In this document: one piece after another, positions 51,833 through 60,694 of the stretch
Layout: each line of letters starts with the position of its first letter
How positions within the stretch are numbered: the first letter of the stretch is position 1
Assembly (NCBI GenBank): GCA_038206985.1
Contig: JBBRAH010000009.1
Coordinates: 1 to 64,000 of the forward strand
Origin: CAXMST01 sp038206985
GTDB lineage: Bacteria > Actinomycetota > Thermoleophilia > Solirubrobacterales > 70-9
Length of the DNA stretch: 64,000 nucleotides
Direction: 5' to 3'
The notes under the pieces: generated by a model
Databases searched by the model: none
Told to the model about the DNA's origin: nothing
The model's input: only the letters and a program-made list of their open reading frames with translations
Translations under genes and position numbers: made by a program

Positions 51833-52812
51833 CAGTTCTCACTTCCCTCTACTCGTGCCTCCGCCGTGAGCTTGCGCGCAACCCGCAGGTGCGCCGAACT
51901 CGAGCGGGGGTTATCTGCAACTTCGCCGGAAGAGGGCGCAATCCCCCCACGCGTGAGGGCCTCCGCCTCGGGTTTGCTGCCGCAGCGGCAGACAGGCAGC
52001 TCAGGTGGGCAGATGCAGACGCGGGTCCGTTCCGCGATGAAGCGCTTCACGCGGCGGTCCTCGTGGGAGTGGAAGCTGATCGCGGCGAGGCGGCCGCCGA
52101 CCTCGAGCATCGACCACGCCTGCGGAAGCGCCGCATCGATCGCGTCGAGCTCCGCGTTGACCGCGATGCGAATCGCCTGGAAGGTCCGCTTGGCCGGATG
52201 TCCGCGACCGAAGCGGGCCGCGGGTGGCAGCGCGTTACGGACCAACTCGGCAAGCTCGCCGGTCCTTTCCACCGGCCGGGCCCGGACGATCTCGCGGGCA
52301 ATGGAACGCGCATGGCGGTCGTCCCCATAGTCGCGGATCAGCTCCGCGAGCCTTCGCTCGGGCCACTCGTTGACGATCGTGCGCGCTGAGAGTTCCGAGC
52401 GCGGGTCCATGCGCATGTCCAGGGGCGCGTCGAAGGAATAGGAGAAACCGCGCTCCCAGGCGTCGATCTGCATCGAGGAGACGCCGAAGTCGAAATAGAT
52501 CAGGTCCGGATGGATGTCCGCTTCGGCCAGCTCGGCCAGGGCTGCGTCGAAGCCCGAGTCGATAAAGCGAGTCTCGCAGGCGGCCTCGGCGGCGAAGGCC
52601 TCAAAGCGCTCGCGGGCCGCGGGGTCGCGATCCACACAGATCAACGTCCCCTCCTCCCCGATGCGCTCGGCGATCAGCCGCGCATGGCCACCGGCGCCGA
52701 ACGTGCAGTCGACCACGCACTCGCCCGGTCGCGGCTCCGCGTAGCGGATCAGTTCGGCGGCGAGGACTGGGACGTGTTCGGTTGGCATATAGGCAAGTGT
52801 CAGTGTGGACAT
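51832..52812 (-). CDS. rsmH: 16S rRNA m4C1402 methyltransferase RsmH
   Basis: 326 residues from the ATG at 52812, one base after the mraZ stop. An ATG at 52788 (MPTEHVPVLAAEL) is also reasonable. It has VVDCTFGAGGHARLI near residue 36, YFDFGVSSMQID near 100 and GHPAKRTFQAIRIAVN near 205. A CICPPELPVCRCG zinc-like stretch is near 285. It methylates C1402 of 16S rRNA. Confidence 0.95.
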   Translation of the reverse strand: MSTLTLAYMPTEHVPVLAAELIRYAEPRPGECVVDCTFGAGGHARLIAERIGEEGTLICVDRDPAARERFEAFAAEAACETRFIDSGFDAALAELAEADIHPDLIYFDFGVSSMQIDAWERGFSYSFDAPLDMRMDPRSELSARTIVNEWPERRLAELIRDYGDDRHARSIAREIVRARPVERTGELAELVRNALPPAARFGRGHPAKRTFQAIRIAVNAELDAIDAALPQAWSMLEVGGRLAAISFHSHEDRRVKRFIAERTRVCICPPELPVCRCGSKPEAEALTRGGIAPSSGEVADNPRSSSAHLRVARKLTAEARVEGSEN

Positions 52813-52813
52813 C

Positions 52814-53278
52814 TCAGCTTCCGGCCTCCGCGCCGGGCGTACCCGGCCCCTGCGCGGCAAGCCGCTCGGTCAGTTCGACCGCCTGGGCCTCGAACTCCTC
52901 ACTTTCGGTACCCCAACCCGCGGGGTTCCAGATCTCGAGGTGGTCGCCGACGCCGACGACGAGACACGGCCCGTCGAGAGAGGCGTGCTTGATCAGATGC
53001 TGCGGGAGCCGCACGCGGCCGGCGCTGTCGAGCTCGAGCTGCTCGGAGGTGCCGAACACCCGGCGCCGGATGCGGCGGCCATCGGCACCCATCGGGCTCA
53101 GGGGGCTGACCCAGACGGACTCCATCGCCTCGGCGGCTGCGCGCGGCCAGAGCTCGACGCACTTCTCGACGCCCTCCATCACGACCACACCATCGGAGAG
53201 CGCCGCGCGGTGGGCCGCCGGGACCGTGATCCGGTCCTTGGCGTCGATGTTGTGCTCATGCTGACCGCGGAATGCCAT
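52814..53278 (-). CDS. mraZ: Transcriptional regulator MraZ
   Basis: 154 residues with two SpoVT/AbrB-like repeats: HNIDAKDRITVPAAHRAAL near residue 8 and LELDSAGRVRLPQHLIKHA near 82. It is the first gene of the dcw cluster and normally represses it through TGGGA-type repeats upstream. A matching site is present at 53408-53422. Confidence 0.95.
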   Translation of the reverse strand: MAFRGQHEHNIDAKDRITVPAAHRAALSDGVVVMEGVEKCVELWPRAAAEAMESVWVSPLSPMGADGRRIRRRVFGTSEQLELDSAGRVRLPQHLIKHASLDGPCLVVGVGDHLEIWNPAGWGTESEEFEAQAVELTERLAAQGPGTPGAEAGS

Positions 53279-53722
53279 TTGCCTTGCTTTGAGAGGTGGG
53301 TGTGGGTGGGTGGCGAAATCAGGTCTTGGAAAGAAATTGAGCCGAGGTGATGAGAGGGGAGGACTCTCACCACCCCGGCCCTGGTGATCAACTTGAGCGA
53401 CACACTATCCCACTGGCTCCCACTTCGCTACACAAATCATGTTCAGCATTCCACAGAGGCCGTCGGACGGAACTGCTAGCCGGACCCCAAGGGCACCTCT
53501 CGCCGCTTGAACACTGACTTTCTGGCCCTCGCGGACTGGTGGGGCGCCGGCCCACCGATCGCCCTACCTGCAACGCCGTTTGCATGCCCAAGCGGCGCGC
53601 AGGAGCCCGAAAGCGCGCGGCGGACCGCCCCGGTGGGGCGTCGTGGGGCGCTGGGGACGGCTCCCGGCAACCCGCTGTAGGGTCCGCCACCGCGTACGCA
53701 AGGACGACTGGGAGGACATGCC
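53279..53722. other. Intergenic region between mraZ and a divergent membrane-protein gene
   Basis: 444 bp without a supportable gene. The part next to mraZ is the leader, with a run of TGGG units on the opposite strand (53297-53313). The MraZ-box pair is at 53408-53422. The rest (53460-53700) holds no RNA gene or repeat I can identify and ends with GGAGG before the ATG at 53723. Confidence 0.6.
53408..53422 (-). promoter_or_regulatory. MraZ-box pair upstream of the dcw cluster
   Basis: On the minus strand TGGGA occurs twice with exactly 10-bp spacing (53418-53422 and 53408-53412, TGGGA-N5-TGGGA), directly before a -10-like GATAGT. This matches the direct-repeat layout known for MraZ operators. 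The pair is about 130 bp upstream of the mraZ ATG, implying a leader of about 110 nt. Confidence 0.6.
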
Positions 53723-54649
53723 ATGAGTGAGCAACAACCCCCTGCCGACAGCGGCGCCAGCTCACCCCCGCCGGGCGCCGAGCCCGCGGTCCCGGAGACC
53801 CCTCCGCCTCCTGCGGCCGCCGCCGAGATCCCGCTCGACAGCGACGACACCCGCGGCAAGCATTTCCGCGAGCTGGCGACCAAGCCCTGGATACTGAGCC
53901 TGACCTTCACCATGGCCGTGATCGGCTTCGTGATCGGCGCCACCCAGGGCAGCCCGCTGATCGGCGCCGCGATTTCCGCCGGCGTGCTCCTCCTGGTGCT
54001 GCTGATCGTCTCGGTGGTGGCCTCCAGCCGAGCCGAGGAGGATTTCTTCAACGCCTACGCGAGCGCCCGCGACCTGAACCGGACGCGCAAGGGCAGCCTC
54101 CCGCCCACGACTCCGCTGCTGCGCAAGGGCGAGCTGCGCTACGCCGAGCAGATCATGAACGGCACCCTGCCCAGCGGCCTGCCGGGCGCCCTCGGCCTCT
54201 ACACCTACGAGGAACACACCCGCGACAGCGATGGCAACAAGGACGTCGACCACTATCGCTTCACCGTGGTCATGCACGACATCCCCGCCGCGGCCCAGAA
54301 GGTCGAGCAGGTCTACTGCCAGCGTCGCTCCGGCTTCCGCTGGATGGACGGCGCCGAGGACGTCTTCCGCCGCATGAACCGCCTCGAACTCGAATCCGAG
54401 TCGCTCGACAAACGCTTCGAGATCTTCTACGGCGCCAACGATCCCGAGAACTGGCTCAAGCAACTCTTCTCCCCCAGCTTCGTCGTCTGGCTCTCCGATG
54501 AGGCCCCCGACACGATGGCCTTCGAGTTCGCCGCCGGCAGCCTCTGCGTCAACGTCCGCAAGCACCACGACAACGCCACCGAGCTCGACGAGATCTGCAG
54601 GACGGCCGGGATGATCGCCACCCGCATCGCCGACGAGGCGTTGGAGTAG
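53723..54649 (+). CDS. Hypothetical membrane protein
   Basis: 308 residues from an ATG with GGAGG 7 nt upstream. A Pro/Ala-rich N-terminus of about 35 residues precedes two membrane helices (WILSLTFTMAVIGFVIGAT and AAISAGVLLLVLLIVSVVAS). A large cytoplasmic domain from about residue 105 begins DFFNAYASARDLNRTRKGSL and contains YRFTVVMHDIP and FEIFYGANDPENWLKQLF. I have seen this layout as a conserved actinobacterial protein of unknown function. It converges on the tad genes. Confidence 0.7.
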   Translation: MSEQQPPADSGASSPPPGAEPAVPETPPPPAAAAEIPLDSDDTRGKHFRELATKPWILSLTFTMAVIGFVIGATQGSPLIGAAISAGVLLLVLLIVSVVASSRAEEDFFNAYASARDLNRTRKGSLPPTTPLLRKGELRYAEQIMNGTLPSGLPGALGLYTYEEHTRDSDGNKDVDHYRFTVVMHDIPAAAQKVEQVYCQRRSGFRWMDGAEDVFRRMNRLELESESLDKRFEIFYGANDPENWLKQLFSPSFVVWLSDEAPDTMAFEFAAGSLCVNVRKHHDNATELDEICRTAGMIATRIADEALE

Positions 54650-54668
54650 GTCCCGGCTCGTCGAGTTC

Positions 54669-55505
54669 TCAGAACCCCACCAGCAAGGCGTCGGCGTTGG
54701 CGAGGATCGCGGCGCCGACGATCAGTAGCACGGAGGGGACCAGCAGTAGGGCGACGATGAGTTGGATCTTGGGCGCGGCGCGGGCGGCATCCTCGGCGAT
54801 CCGGCGGGCCTGTTCCTCGCGCAGCACGATCGCCTGCTCCTGCAGGCCGCGGGCCAGGGGTGAGCCCAGCCGCCGGGAGCGCTCGAGCGAGGCCGCCAGC
54901 CGGGCCAGCTCGCCGCCAACGCCGTTGCGGAGGTCGCGCAGGGCTTCAACCTGCGGGCGCCCGCACTCCATCTCGGCGTGCACGCCGGAAAGTTCTTCGC
55001 GCAGCGGGCCCGAGGCGAGTTCCGCCGCGTCGGCGATCAGGGCGGGAGCGCCACGGCCCGCCCCCGCGCCGACCGCCATCAGCTCCAGCGTGTCCGGCAG
55101 TGCCGTCGCGATCTGCCGGGCCCGGATGGAGGCGAGTCGCTCGATCATCAGGTCAGGGGCAAAGGAGGCACCTATCGGGATGCCGATCAGGACCAACGGA
55201 CCGAAGCGGCCCGGCGCCGCTGGCGCGAGGGCGAAAGCCGCCGGCAAGGCAGCGACGGCGGTGGCAGCCCTGATCGCGATCACCGCCCTCGGGCCGATCC
55301 TCTCCTCCAGCCCGGCACGGCGCAGCCGTCGCCGCAACCCCTCCTCCCGGGCCGCGCCGAGGATGCTCCCGATCCGGTCCGGGACCCGCAGCCGGCGGAG
55401 CCGGCGGGTGAGCCGGTGCTGAGCCTGCTCACCGCGCGCCGCCCACAAGTCCGCGGCCGCCGCCAGCGCTAGAGCTGCCGCCGCTGCGGCGAGCAGGACC
55501 TCCAT
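54669..55505 (-). CDS. tadC: Tad platform protein TadC
   Basis: 278 residues of the type II secretion F (T2SSF) family: RARQIATALPDTLELMAVGAGAG near residue 132 and four helices, the last LIVALLLVPSVLLIVGAAI. It forms the inner-membrane platform of the Flp pilus with TadB, to which it is joined by a 1-nt stop-start overlap. Confidence 0.88.
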   Translation of the reverse strand: MEVLLAAAAAALALAAAADLWAARGEQAQHRLTRRLRRLRVPDRIGSILGAAREEGLRRRLRRAGLEERIGPRAVIAIRAATAVAALPAAFALAPAAPGRFGPLVLIGIPIGASFAPDLMIERLASIRARQIATALPDTLELMAVGAGAGRGAPALIADAAELASGPLREELSGVHAEMECGRPQVEALRDLRNGVGGELARLAASLERSRRLGSPLARGLQEQAIVLREEQARRIAEDAARAAPKIQLIVALLLVPSVLLIVGAAILANADALLVGF

Positions 55506-56350
55506 CAGCGCACCCTCCCGAGCCGCTGGATCAGGAGATAGCCCGCGACCTGCAGACCGAGAGCGGCGACGAGCAGGACCGCGGCGGCCGGCTCGCCCAG
55601 CATCGAGCCGACGAAGCCCGGCGCCGCGAGCTCGATCAGCACGGCAGCGCCGACCGGCATCGCAACGACCATTCCGCCCGTGAGCCGGGCCTGGGCGGTC
55701 GCCGAACGCGCCTCGGCCAGCGCCCGCTCGCGCTGCACCGCAGCCTCGGCATGCTTGCGGAGCAGGCCGGCGAGGTCTCCTCCGTTGCGCTGCTGGGAGA
55801 GCATCGCTGCCACGAGCCGTTCGATCTGTTCGGAGTCGAGGCGCTCGGCCAGGCCGACGAGGGCCTCCCGCGGCGCCAGCCCCAGGTCCATGTCACCGGC
55901 GACGCGGCGAAGCTCCGCCCCCGCGGCTCCCTCCAGGCTGATCGCCAGGTCGTCGAGCGCCGTGCGCAGCGAGCCGCCCGTCGCGAGGGCGTCGGCCATT
56001 CCCCCTGCGATCGCCGGGACCTGCCGCTCCAGGGAGCGGCGGTACAGGCGCCGTCGCCGCGCGATCAGACGACCGGCTGCCACGGGACCCAGCGCCGCAA
56101 GCAGCGCGCCCGGACCGGGACCCAGCAGGAGCACCGCCGCGAGCCCGAAGAACACGCCCATCAGTACCCCGATCCGGCGCCGCTCCGTCTCGCTCGGGGC
56201 GCTGCCCTCCGCTCCGGCTTGCCCAAGCGCCGCGACCGTGGCATCGAGGCGCCTGGCAAAACCCGGCAGCTCGCTGAGCAGCTCACTCAGCGCGAGGGCG
56301 ATCCCGGCGCCTCCGAGGCCGGCCAGCAGAATCGGCAGTGCCGCGCTCAT
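55505..56350 (-). CDS. tadB: Tad platform protein TadB
   Basis: 281 residues, T2SSF family: VPAIAGGMADALATGGSLRTAL near residue 105, then MLSQQRNGGDLAGLLRKHAEA near 183, with helices at both ends. It pairs with TadC. Overlaps tadA by ATGA. Confidence 0.88.
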   Translation of the reverse strand: MSAALPILLAGLGGAGIALALSELLSELPGFARRLDATVAALGQAGAEGSAPSETERRRIGVLMGVFFGLAAVLLLGPGPGALLAALGPVAAGRLIARRRRLYRRSLERQVPAIAGGMADALATGGSLRTALDDLAISLEGAAGAELRRVAGDMDLGLAPREALVGLAERLDSEQIERLVAAMLSQQRNGGDLAGLLRKHAEAAVQRERALAEARSATAQARLTGGMVVAMPVGAAVLIELAAPGFVGSMLGEPAAAVLLVAALGLQVAGYLLIQRLGRVR

Positions 56351-57507
56351 CCGTCCATCCCCGCGGCCGCGCCCTCACGGGACCAGACCTCGCGCAAGGC
56401 CATGCCGCCGGCGCGGCCGCTGATCTCGCTGAGCTGCACTGCGCGGCGCGTTCCTCCCCCGGCTCGCTCCAGATGCAGGACGTAGTCCACGGCGCCCAGG
56501 AGCTGATCCCGAACCACCTCGTGGGGAACGTCGAGGCCCGACATCATCGCCAGCATCTCGACCCGGCGCAGGGCATCGGCGGGCGAGTTGGCATGCACGG
56601 TCGAGAGCGCGCCACTGTGGCCGGTGTTGAGCGCCGCGATCAGGTCCATCGCCTCGCCGCCGCGAACCTCGCCGATCACGATCCGGTCCGGGCGCATGCG
56701 CAACGCGTTGCGGAGCAGCTCGCGGATCGTGACCTCACCGCTGCCCTCCACGCTGCGGGGCCGGCTCTCCAGCCGGACCACGTGCGGTAGCTCGAGGCGC
56801 AGCTCAGCCGCGTCCTCAATCGTGATCACCCGCTCGCCCGCCTCGATGAAACTCGAGAGGGCATTGAGCACGGTCGTCTTACCCGAGCCGGTCCCGCCGC
56901 TGATCAGCAGGTTCCGGCGGGCGCCAACCAGGCACCGCAGCTGCTCCATCAGCTCGGTGGGCAGCGAGCCGCTCTCGACGAGCGCCTGCGGCCCGGGCCG
57001 CAGGCCGGCGAAGCGCCGGATCGAGAGCGCCGGCCCATCCACGGCCAGCGGTGGGATCACGGCGTTCACGCGGGATCCGTCGGGCAAGCGGCCATCCGCC
57101 ATCGGTGCCAGCTCGTCCACTCGGCGGCCGATCGGGCCCAGGACGCGTTCGATGACGTCGCGCAGGTGCTGGTCGCTCTCGAAGCGGACCCCGGTGCGCT
57201 CCAGTCGCCCGGCCCGCTCGACCCAGACCTCCTCGTGGCCGTTGACGAGCACCTCCTCAACCGTGGCATCGGAGAGCAGCTCCTCCAGGGGACCCAGGCC
57301 CACGGTCTCGCGCCGGACCAGACCACAGAGCTCCTCCCTGCTCTCAGCACTGAGCAGCGCGGCGCTCTCCTCGACGACAGCTTCCAGCTCTGCCTCCACC
57401 GATCGCTCGGGGCCGCCGTCCCGCGCCGCGCCGCGCCGCCGTCTGCTGATCAGCTCAGCTCGCAGCTCGGCGACCAGCTCCGCCCGGATCTCCTCTCGGC
57501 GACTCAT
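56347..57507 (-). CDS. tadA: Tad/CpaF assembly ATPase TadA
   Basis: 386 residues from the ATG at 57507 (GTG 57513 is 2 codons earlier). Walker A is GGTGSGKTT near residue 205, then ITIEDAAEL (Asp box), and RPDRIVIGEVRGGEAMDLIAA with the Walker B/His box, as in CpaF/TadA. It powers pilin assembly or protein secretion. Overlaps tadB. Confidence 0.93.
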   Translation of the reverse strand: MSRREEIRAELVAELRAELISRRRRGAARDGGPERSVEAELEAVVEESAALLSAESREELCGLVRRETVGLGPLEELLSDATVEEVLVNGHEEVWVERAGRLERTGVRFESDQHLRDVIERVLGPIGRRVDELAPMADGRLPDGSRVNAVIPPLAVDGPALSIRRFAGLRPGPQALVESGSLPTELMEQLRCLVGARRNLLISGGTGSGKTTVLNALSSFIEAGERVITIEDAAELRLELPHVVRLESRPRSVEGSGEVTIRELLRNALRMRPDRIVIGEVRGGEAMDLIAALNTGHSGALSTVHANSPADALRRVEMLAMMSGLDVPHEVVRDQLLGAVDYVLHLERAGGGTRRAVQLSEISGRAGGMALREVWSREGAAAGMDG

Positions 57508-57524
57508 GCCCACTCAGCCGGCGC

Positions 57525-58181
57525 CTAGCGCGGCAACAGCCGGAGTTCGCGGGCGAAGTTCTCGGCCTCGATCACGGCCAGGGCCTGCTCCCGATCCAGC
57601 CCCAGCACCGCGAGCCAGGAGCCGGGCTCGGCGCCGCTATGGCCTCGCCCGCCCGGCCGCAGTCCGAGCAGTGGCACCCGCCGGGCGATGACCTCGACGC
57701 GGGCGCGAGTGCCGATCCCGGCCTCGCGTGCGGCGATCACATCGACGACCCGGCTCGCGCCGGCACCGCCACCGGTGCCGAGTGACCCTGCAGCCTGCAC
57801 CGTGACCTCGATCGGGCTGGCCGCACCCTTCAGCCGTGGCGGGCCCTCGCGCGTAGCGTCCGGCCGTAGCTGTGAGGCCAGGAGATAGCTACCGGCGGGG
57901 ATCTCGGCGACCGGGACCGCGCCGACCGCCTCGAGGGGGCTCCCGAGAGCGTCGGGTGGCAGATATCGAATCGGGAGATCGGCCACGCGCATCGAGCGCT
58001 CCACCGCGCGGTCATCCAGGCTCTCCCCCTTCTCGAGGGCCCGCTCGGTAACGACCACCGTGCGCATCTCCCCCAGTCCGGCCTCGACGCCGGCTCGCCA
58101 GCGCCCGGCGATCAGGGCGGAGCCCAGCCCACAGACGCAGGCCAGCAGGGCGAAGACGATCGCACGACGGCGCCGACTCAC
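57525..58181 (-). CDS. cpaB: Flp pilus assembly CpaB/RcpC-like SAF-domain protein
   Basis: 218 residues from a GTG at 58181. It has one N-terminal membrane helix (AIVFALLACVCGLGSALIAG) and a SAF-like domain (TVVVTERALEKGESLDDRAV, then LPPDALG, VAEIPAGSYLLASQL), and a Gly-rich linker. CpaB proteins sit in the cell envelope at the pilus base. It overlaps the histidine-kinase gene by GTGA. Confidence 0.8.
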   Translation of the reverse strand: MSRRRRAIVFALLACVCGLGSALIAGRWRAGVEAGLGEMRTVVVTERALEKGESLDDRAVERSMRVADLPIRYLPPDALGSPLEAVGAVPVAEIPAGSYLLASQLRPDATREGPPRLKGAASPIEVTVQAAGSLGTGGGAGASRVVDVIAAREAGIGTRARVEVIARRVPLLGLRPGGRGHSGAEPGSWLAVLGLDREQALAVIEAENFARELRLLPR

Positions 58182-58846
58182 CGCCGGTCGCTCCCCGGAA
58201 GATCGAGAGCTGCGTAAGTGCGCCCCCCGCGGTGTACCGGTGTCCACAGGCGCCCGCCGTTGCGCGCCGCCAACCGCGCGGCAATGCGGAGACCACGGCC
58301 GCGGCCTGGAGTGGGGCCGAAGGGGCCGGGCATCTGCAGCGGAGCGGCCGGATTGTCGACCACGAGAGTCTGGCCGCCGTTCCGTGCGGCGCCGCTGCGC
58401 AAACGGATCGGCCCCGGCGCCCCGTGCTCGATGGCGTTGGCGATCAGGTTGTCGAGCGCACACGCAGCGTCGGCGGCCGCGGCCCCAAGTTCGGCTTCCC
58501 CGTCGATGTCGATCTCCAGCGCACGAACACCCTGCCAGCGCTGTCGCGCCTCCTCGGCGAGGGAGCCGAGTGGGCCGCTGGAGCCCTGCCCGGCCGCCGT
58601 CCGGCCGCGGCACGCCCGGCTCGGGAACCAGACCGAAGCCTCCAGCTCGCGGAGCGCCCGATCGACCTGCTCCAGGCAGGCGCGGGTCGTCTGCGGGTCG
58701 AGCCCTCCGTCGGCAGCGAGCGCCAGGATCTGCAGCGGGCGCCGCAGCTCGTGCAGGCCGTCCGCGATCCGCCGTCGGAGGATCCATCGGGTGAGTGCCA
58801 CGGCCGCGGCCGAGCAGCAGATCGCCAGCAGCACGGCGAGCGCCAC
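58178..58846 (-). CDS. Short membrane sensor histidine kinase
   Basis: 222 residues. One N-terminal helix (LAVLLAICCSAAAVALTRW), then an H-box GLHELRRPLQIL (His near residue 32), an N-box ALDNLIANAIEHG near 130 and a glycine box GRGRGLRIAARLA near 182. There is no extracellular sensing domain, so it must sense through the membrane or by a partner. It is 3 nt after the response regulator and overlaps cpaB. Confidence 0.82.
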   Translation of the reverse strand: MALAVLLAICCSAAAVALTRWILRRRIADGLHELRRPLQILALAADGGLDPQTTRACLEQVDRALRELEASVWFPSRACRGRTAAGQGSSGPLGSLAEEARQRWQGVRALEIDIDGEAELGAAAADAACALDNLIANAIEHGAPGPIRLRSGAARNGGQTLVVDNPAAPLQMPGPFGPTPGRGRGLRIAARLAARNGGRLWTPVHRGGRTYAALDLPGSDRR

Positions 58847-58849
58847 GTC

Positions 58850-59563
58850 TCAGTCCTCCACCAGCCGGTAGCCGACTCCCCAGCAATTGATCACGAAGCG
58901 GCCCTGATCGGGATCCAGCTTGCGACGAAGCCGCGAGGCGTGTGAGTCCAGCGTCCGCGTCCGCGCGTCGAGCCGGAAGCCCCAGATCTCGCGCAGCAGC
59001 TCGTCCTTGCTGAAGACCCGTGTGGGCTCGGAGGCCAGCCGGCGCAGCAGCTCGTACTCCTTGTTCGCGAGCGCGACCGACCGCTCCCCAACCCTGACCT
59101 CCCGCGTGGAGGTGTCCAGAGTCAGCGGTCCGACCCGGACCGGCCCGCGCCGCTCGCCCCGCCGCCGGCGCAGCAGGTTGCGAATCCGGGCCAGGAGCTC
59201 GGGGTAGTGGAAGGGCTTGACGAGATAGTCGTCGGCGCCCTCACCCAGACCGCGCACCCGGTCGGCGTCCGCCCCGCGCCCGCTCAGGACGATCACGGGT
59301 AGCTCGGAATTGACCTCGGCGGCGGGACCGTCCGCACCGCGGATCTGACGCAGCAGGTCGAGACCCGATGCATCGGGCAGCCGCAGGTCGAGGAGCAGCA
59401 GATCGGGATGCGAGTAGCGGCAGGCCCGCAATGCTTCCTCGGCCGTCGCGGCGGCCACGACCTCGAAGCGATCGTCGTTGAGGTTCTCGACCAGCAGCTC
59501 CCTGGTCAGATCGTCGTCCTCGCAGACGATCACGGTCCCGTGACTCTCTACCTGGGGCATCAT
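58850..59563 (-). CDS. OmpR-family response regulator
   Basis: 237 residues. The receiver domain has VIVCEDDD near residue 11, phospho-Asp in LLLLDLRLPD near 59 and LVKPFHYPE near 112. The winged helix runs from about 140 (RVGPLTLDTSTREVRVG to DSHASRLRRKL). It pairs with the neighbouring kinase. Being inside the tad set, the pair most likely controls pilus expression. Confidence 0.92.
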   Translation of the reverse strand: MMPQVESHGTVIVCEDDDLTRELLVENLNDDRFEVVAAATAEEALRACRYSHPDLLLLDLRLPDASGLDLLRQIRGADGPAAEVNSELPVIVLSGRGADADRVRGLGEGADDYLVKPFHYPELLARIRNLLRRRRGERRGPVRVGPLTLDTSTREVRVGERSVALANKEYELLRRLASEPTRVFSKDELLREIWGFRLDARTRTLDSHASRLRRKLDPDQGRFVINCWGVGYRLVED

Positions 59564-59566
59564 CGG

Positions 59567-59932
59567 CTACTCCCTTTCGCTGGATCTGAGTTCGGCGTCC
59601 CCGGCAACGGCCGGGCGCTCGAGGACCGCCACCGCGCGACGCTCGCGCGCCACCCGCCCCGGTCGCACGCCGCGCAGCACCCGGATCGGCGTGCCGCCTT
59701 CGTCGAGGAAGAAGAGATCGAGGGGGAACCGCATCCCGAAGGTGTGGACCGAGCGGCAGCCGGGCAACAGCAAGCCCGGACCGGCCTTGGCCCGCTCGAG
59801 CAGGGCCAGCCCCAGCAGCCGCGAGGCCGGGCCCTCGGCGATCGGCACAGCTTCACCGCAGACCGTGAAGCGGCGCAGCGAACGGAACCGGCGCGCATGG
59901 CTGGAGTTGCGCAGTAGTGAGTGACTTCCCAT
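59567..59932 (-). CDS. DUF192 protein
   Basis: 121 residues: RLLGLALLERAKAGPGLLLPG, then CRSVHTFGMRFPLDLFFLD near residue 58, the DUF192 core. Function is unknown, but such genes often stand beside tad loci. It is first in the minus-strand tad unit, 3 nt upstream of the response regulator. It lacks a signal peptide. Confidence 0.82.
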   Translation of the reverse strand: MGSHSLLRNSSHARRFRSLRRFTVCGEAVPIAEGPASRLLGLALLERAKAGPGLLLPGCRSVHTFGMRFPLDLFFLDEGGTPIRVLRGVRPGRVARERRAVAVLERPAVAGDAELRSSERE

Positions 59933-60134
59933 CGGCCCCTCAACCCCGGGGCCCGTCTGGGCGCTCCCCGGAAGGCCGCCGGCCGCTAACCGTCGACGGT
60001 CATCGGCGCAATCCTGCCGATCAGTTTGGGTGCAAGCCTGCGTTCAGACTGTGGCCCGCCGGGACCTCGAACGGGGGTCGCGTGAAAACGTTCGCGGCCC
60101 GCGGCGGGGGAGGCCCGCGTGGGAGAAGGAACAA

Positions 60135-60599
60135 GTGGAAAAGGCAACACGCAGAGGCAACTACGAATCGGGATCGGACTACGTGCTCGAGTACGGTGAG
60201 CTGCGGTTCGCCTTCAACGAGCAGGACTTCGCCCAGCGGGTGGAGCAGGCCGCCGTGAAGCTGGACTTCACCACCCCCGGCCTCGAGCAGGCCGAGCTGC
60301 ATGACCTGGTTGAGCTCGCCGTCAACGGCGAGATCCGCGAGTCCCACTCCAGCCTCGGAGAGCACGTCAACGAGAACTGGACCGAGCTGGTCGACGGCTC
60401 GAGCCGCAGCCTCGTGCACTGGATCCGCCGCCTCGTCTTCCGCGGTGCCTGGCTCGATCAGCGCGTCAAGGAAGGCGAGCTCGACATCGTCTTCGACGAG
60501 GACACCAACACCTTCGGCTACATCCAGCCGGATCGCGACTCAGAGCCGATCGAGCTCTCCCGCGAGCCCTCCTGGGGCGCCCTCGCCTACCGCGGCTGA
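60135..60599 (+). CDS. Hypothetical conserved protein
   Basis: 154 residues from a GTG at 60135 with GAAGGA 4 nt upstream. Acidic with several short hydrophobic stretches (YVLEYGELRFAFNEQDFAQR, FRGAWLDQRVKEGELDIVFD). No family recognised and no membrane segment. It diverges from DUF192 and converges on the Rho-like gene. Confidence 0.6.
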   Translation: MEKATRRGNYESGSDYVLEYGELRFAFNEQDFAQRVEQAAVKLDFTTPGLEQAELHDLVELAVNGEIRESHSSLGEHVNENWTELVDGSSRSLVHWIRRLVFRGAWLDQRVKEGELDIVFDEDTNTFGYIQPDRDSEPIELSREPSWGALAYRG

Positions 60600-60694
60600 A
60601 CCGCGCCGGCGCACGGAAGCCCGCTCACCGGCGAACTCTGAACCGTTCTACTGACCTATACGGTCGGCTACTGGCGACAAAGCGCCCGGGGAAG

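Noticed and set aside
53297..53313. TGGG run near mraZ as the MraZ operator
   Set aside because: Spacing is 6 and 4 bp and on the non-coding strand; the exact 10-bp TGGGA pair at 53408-53422 fits better.
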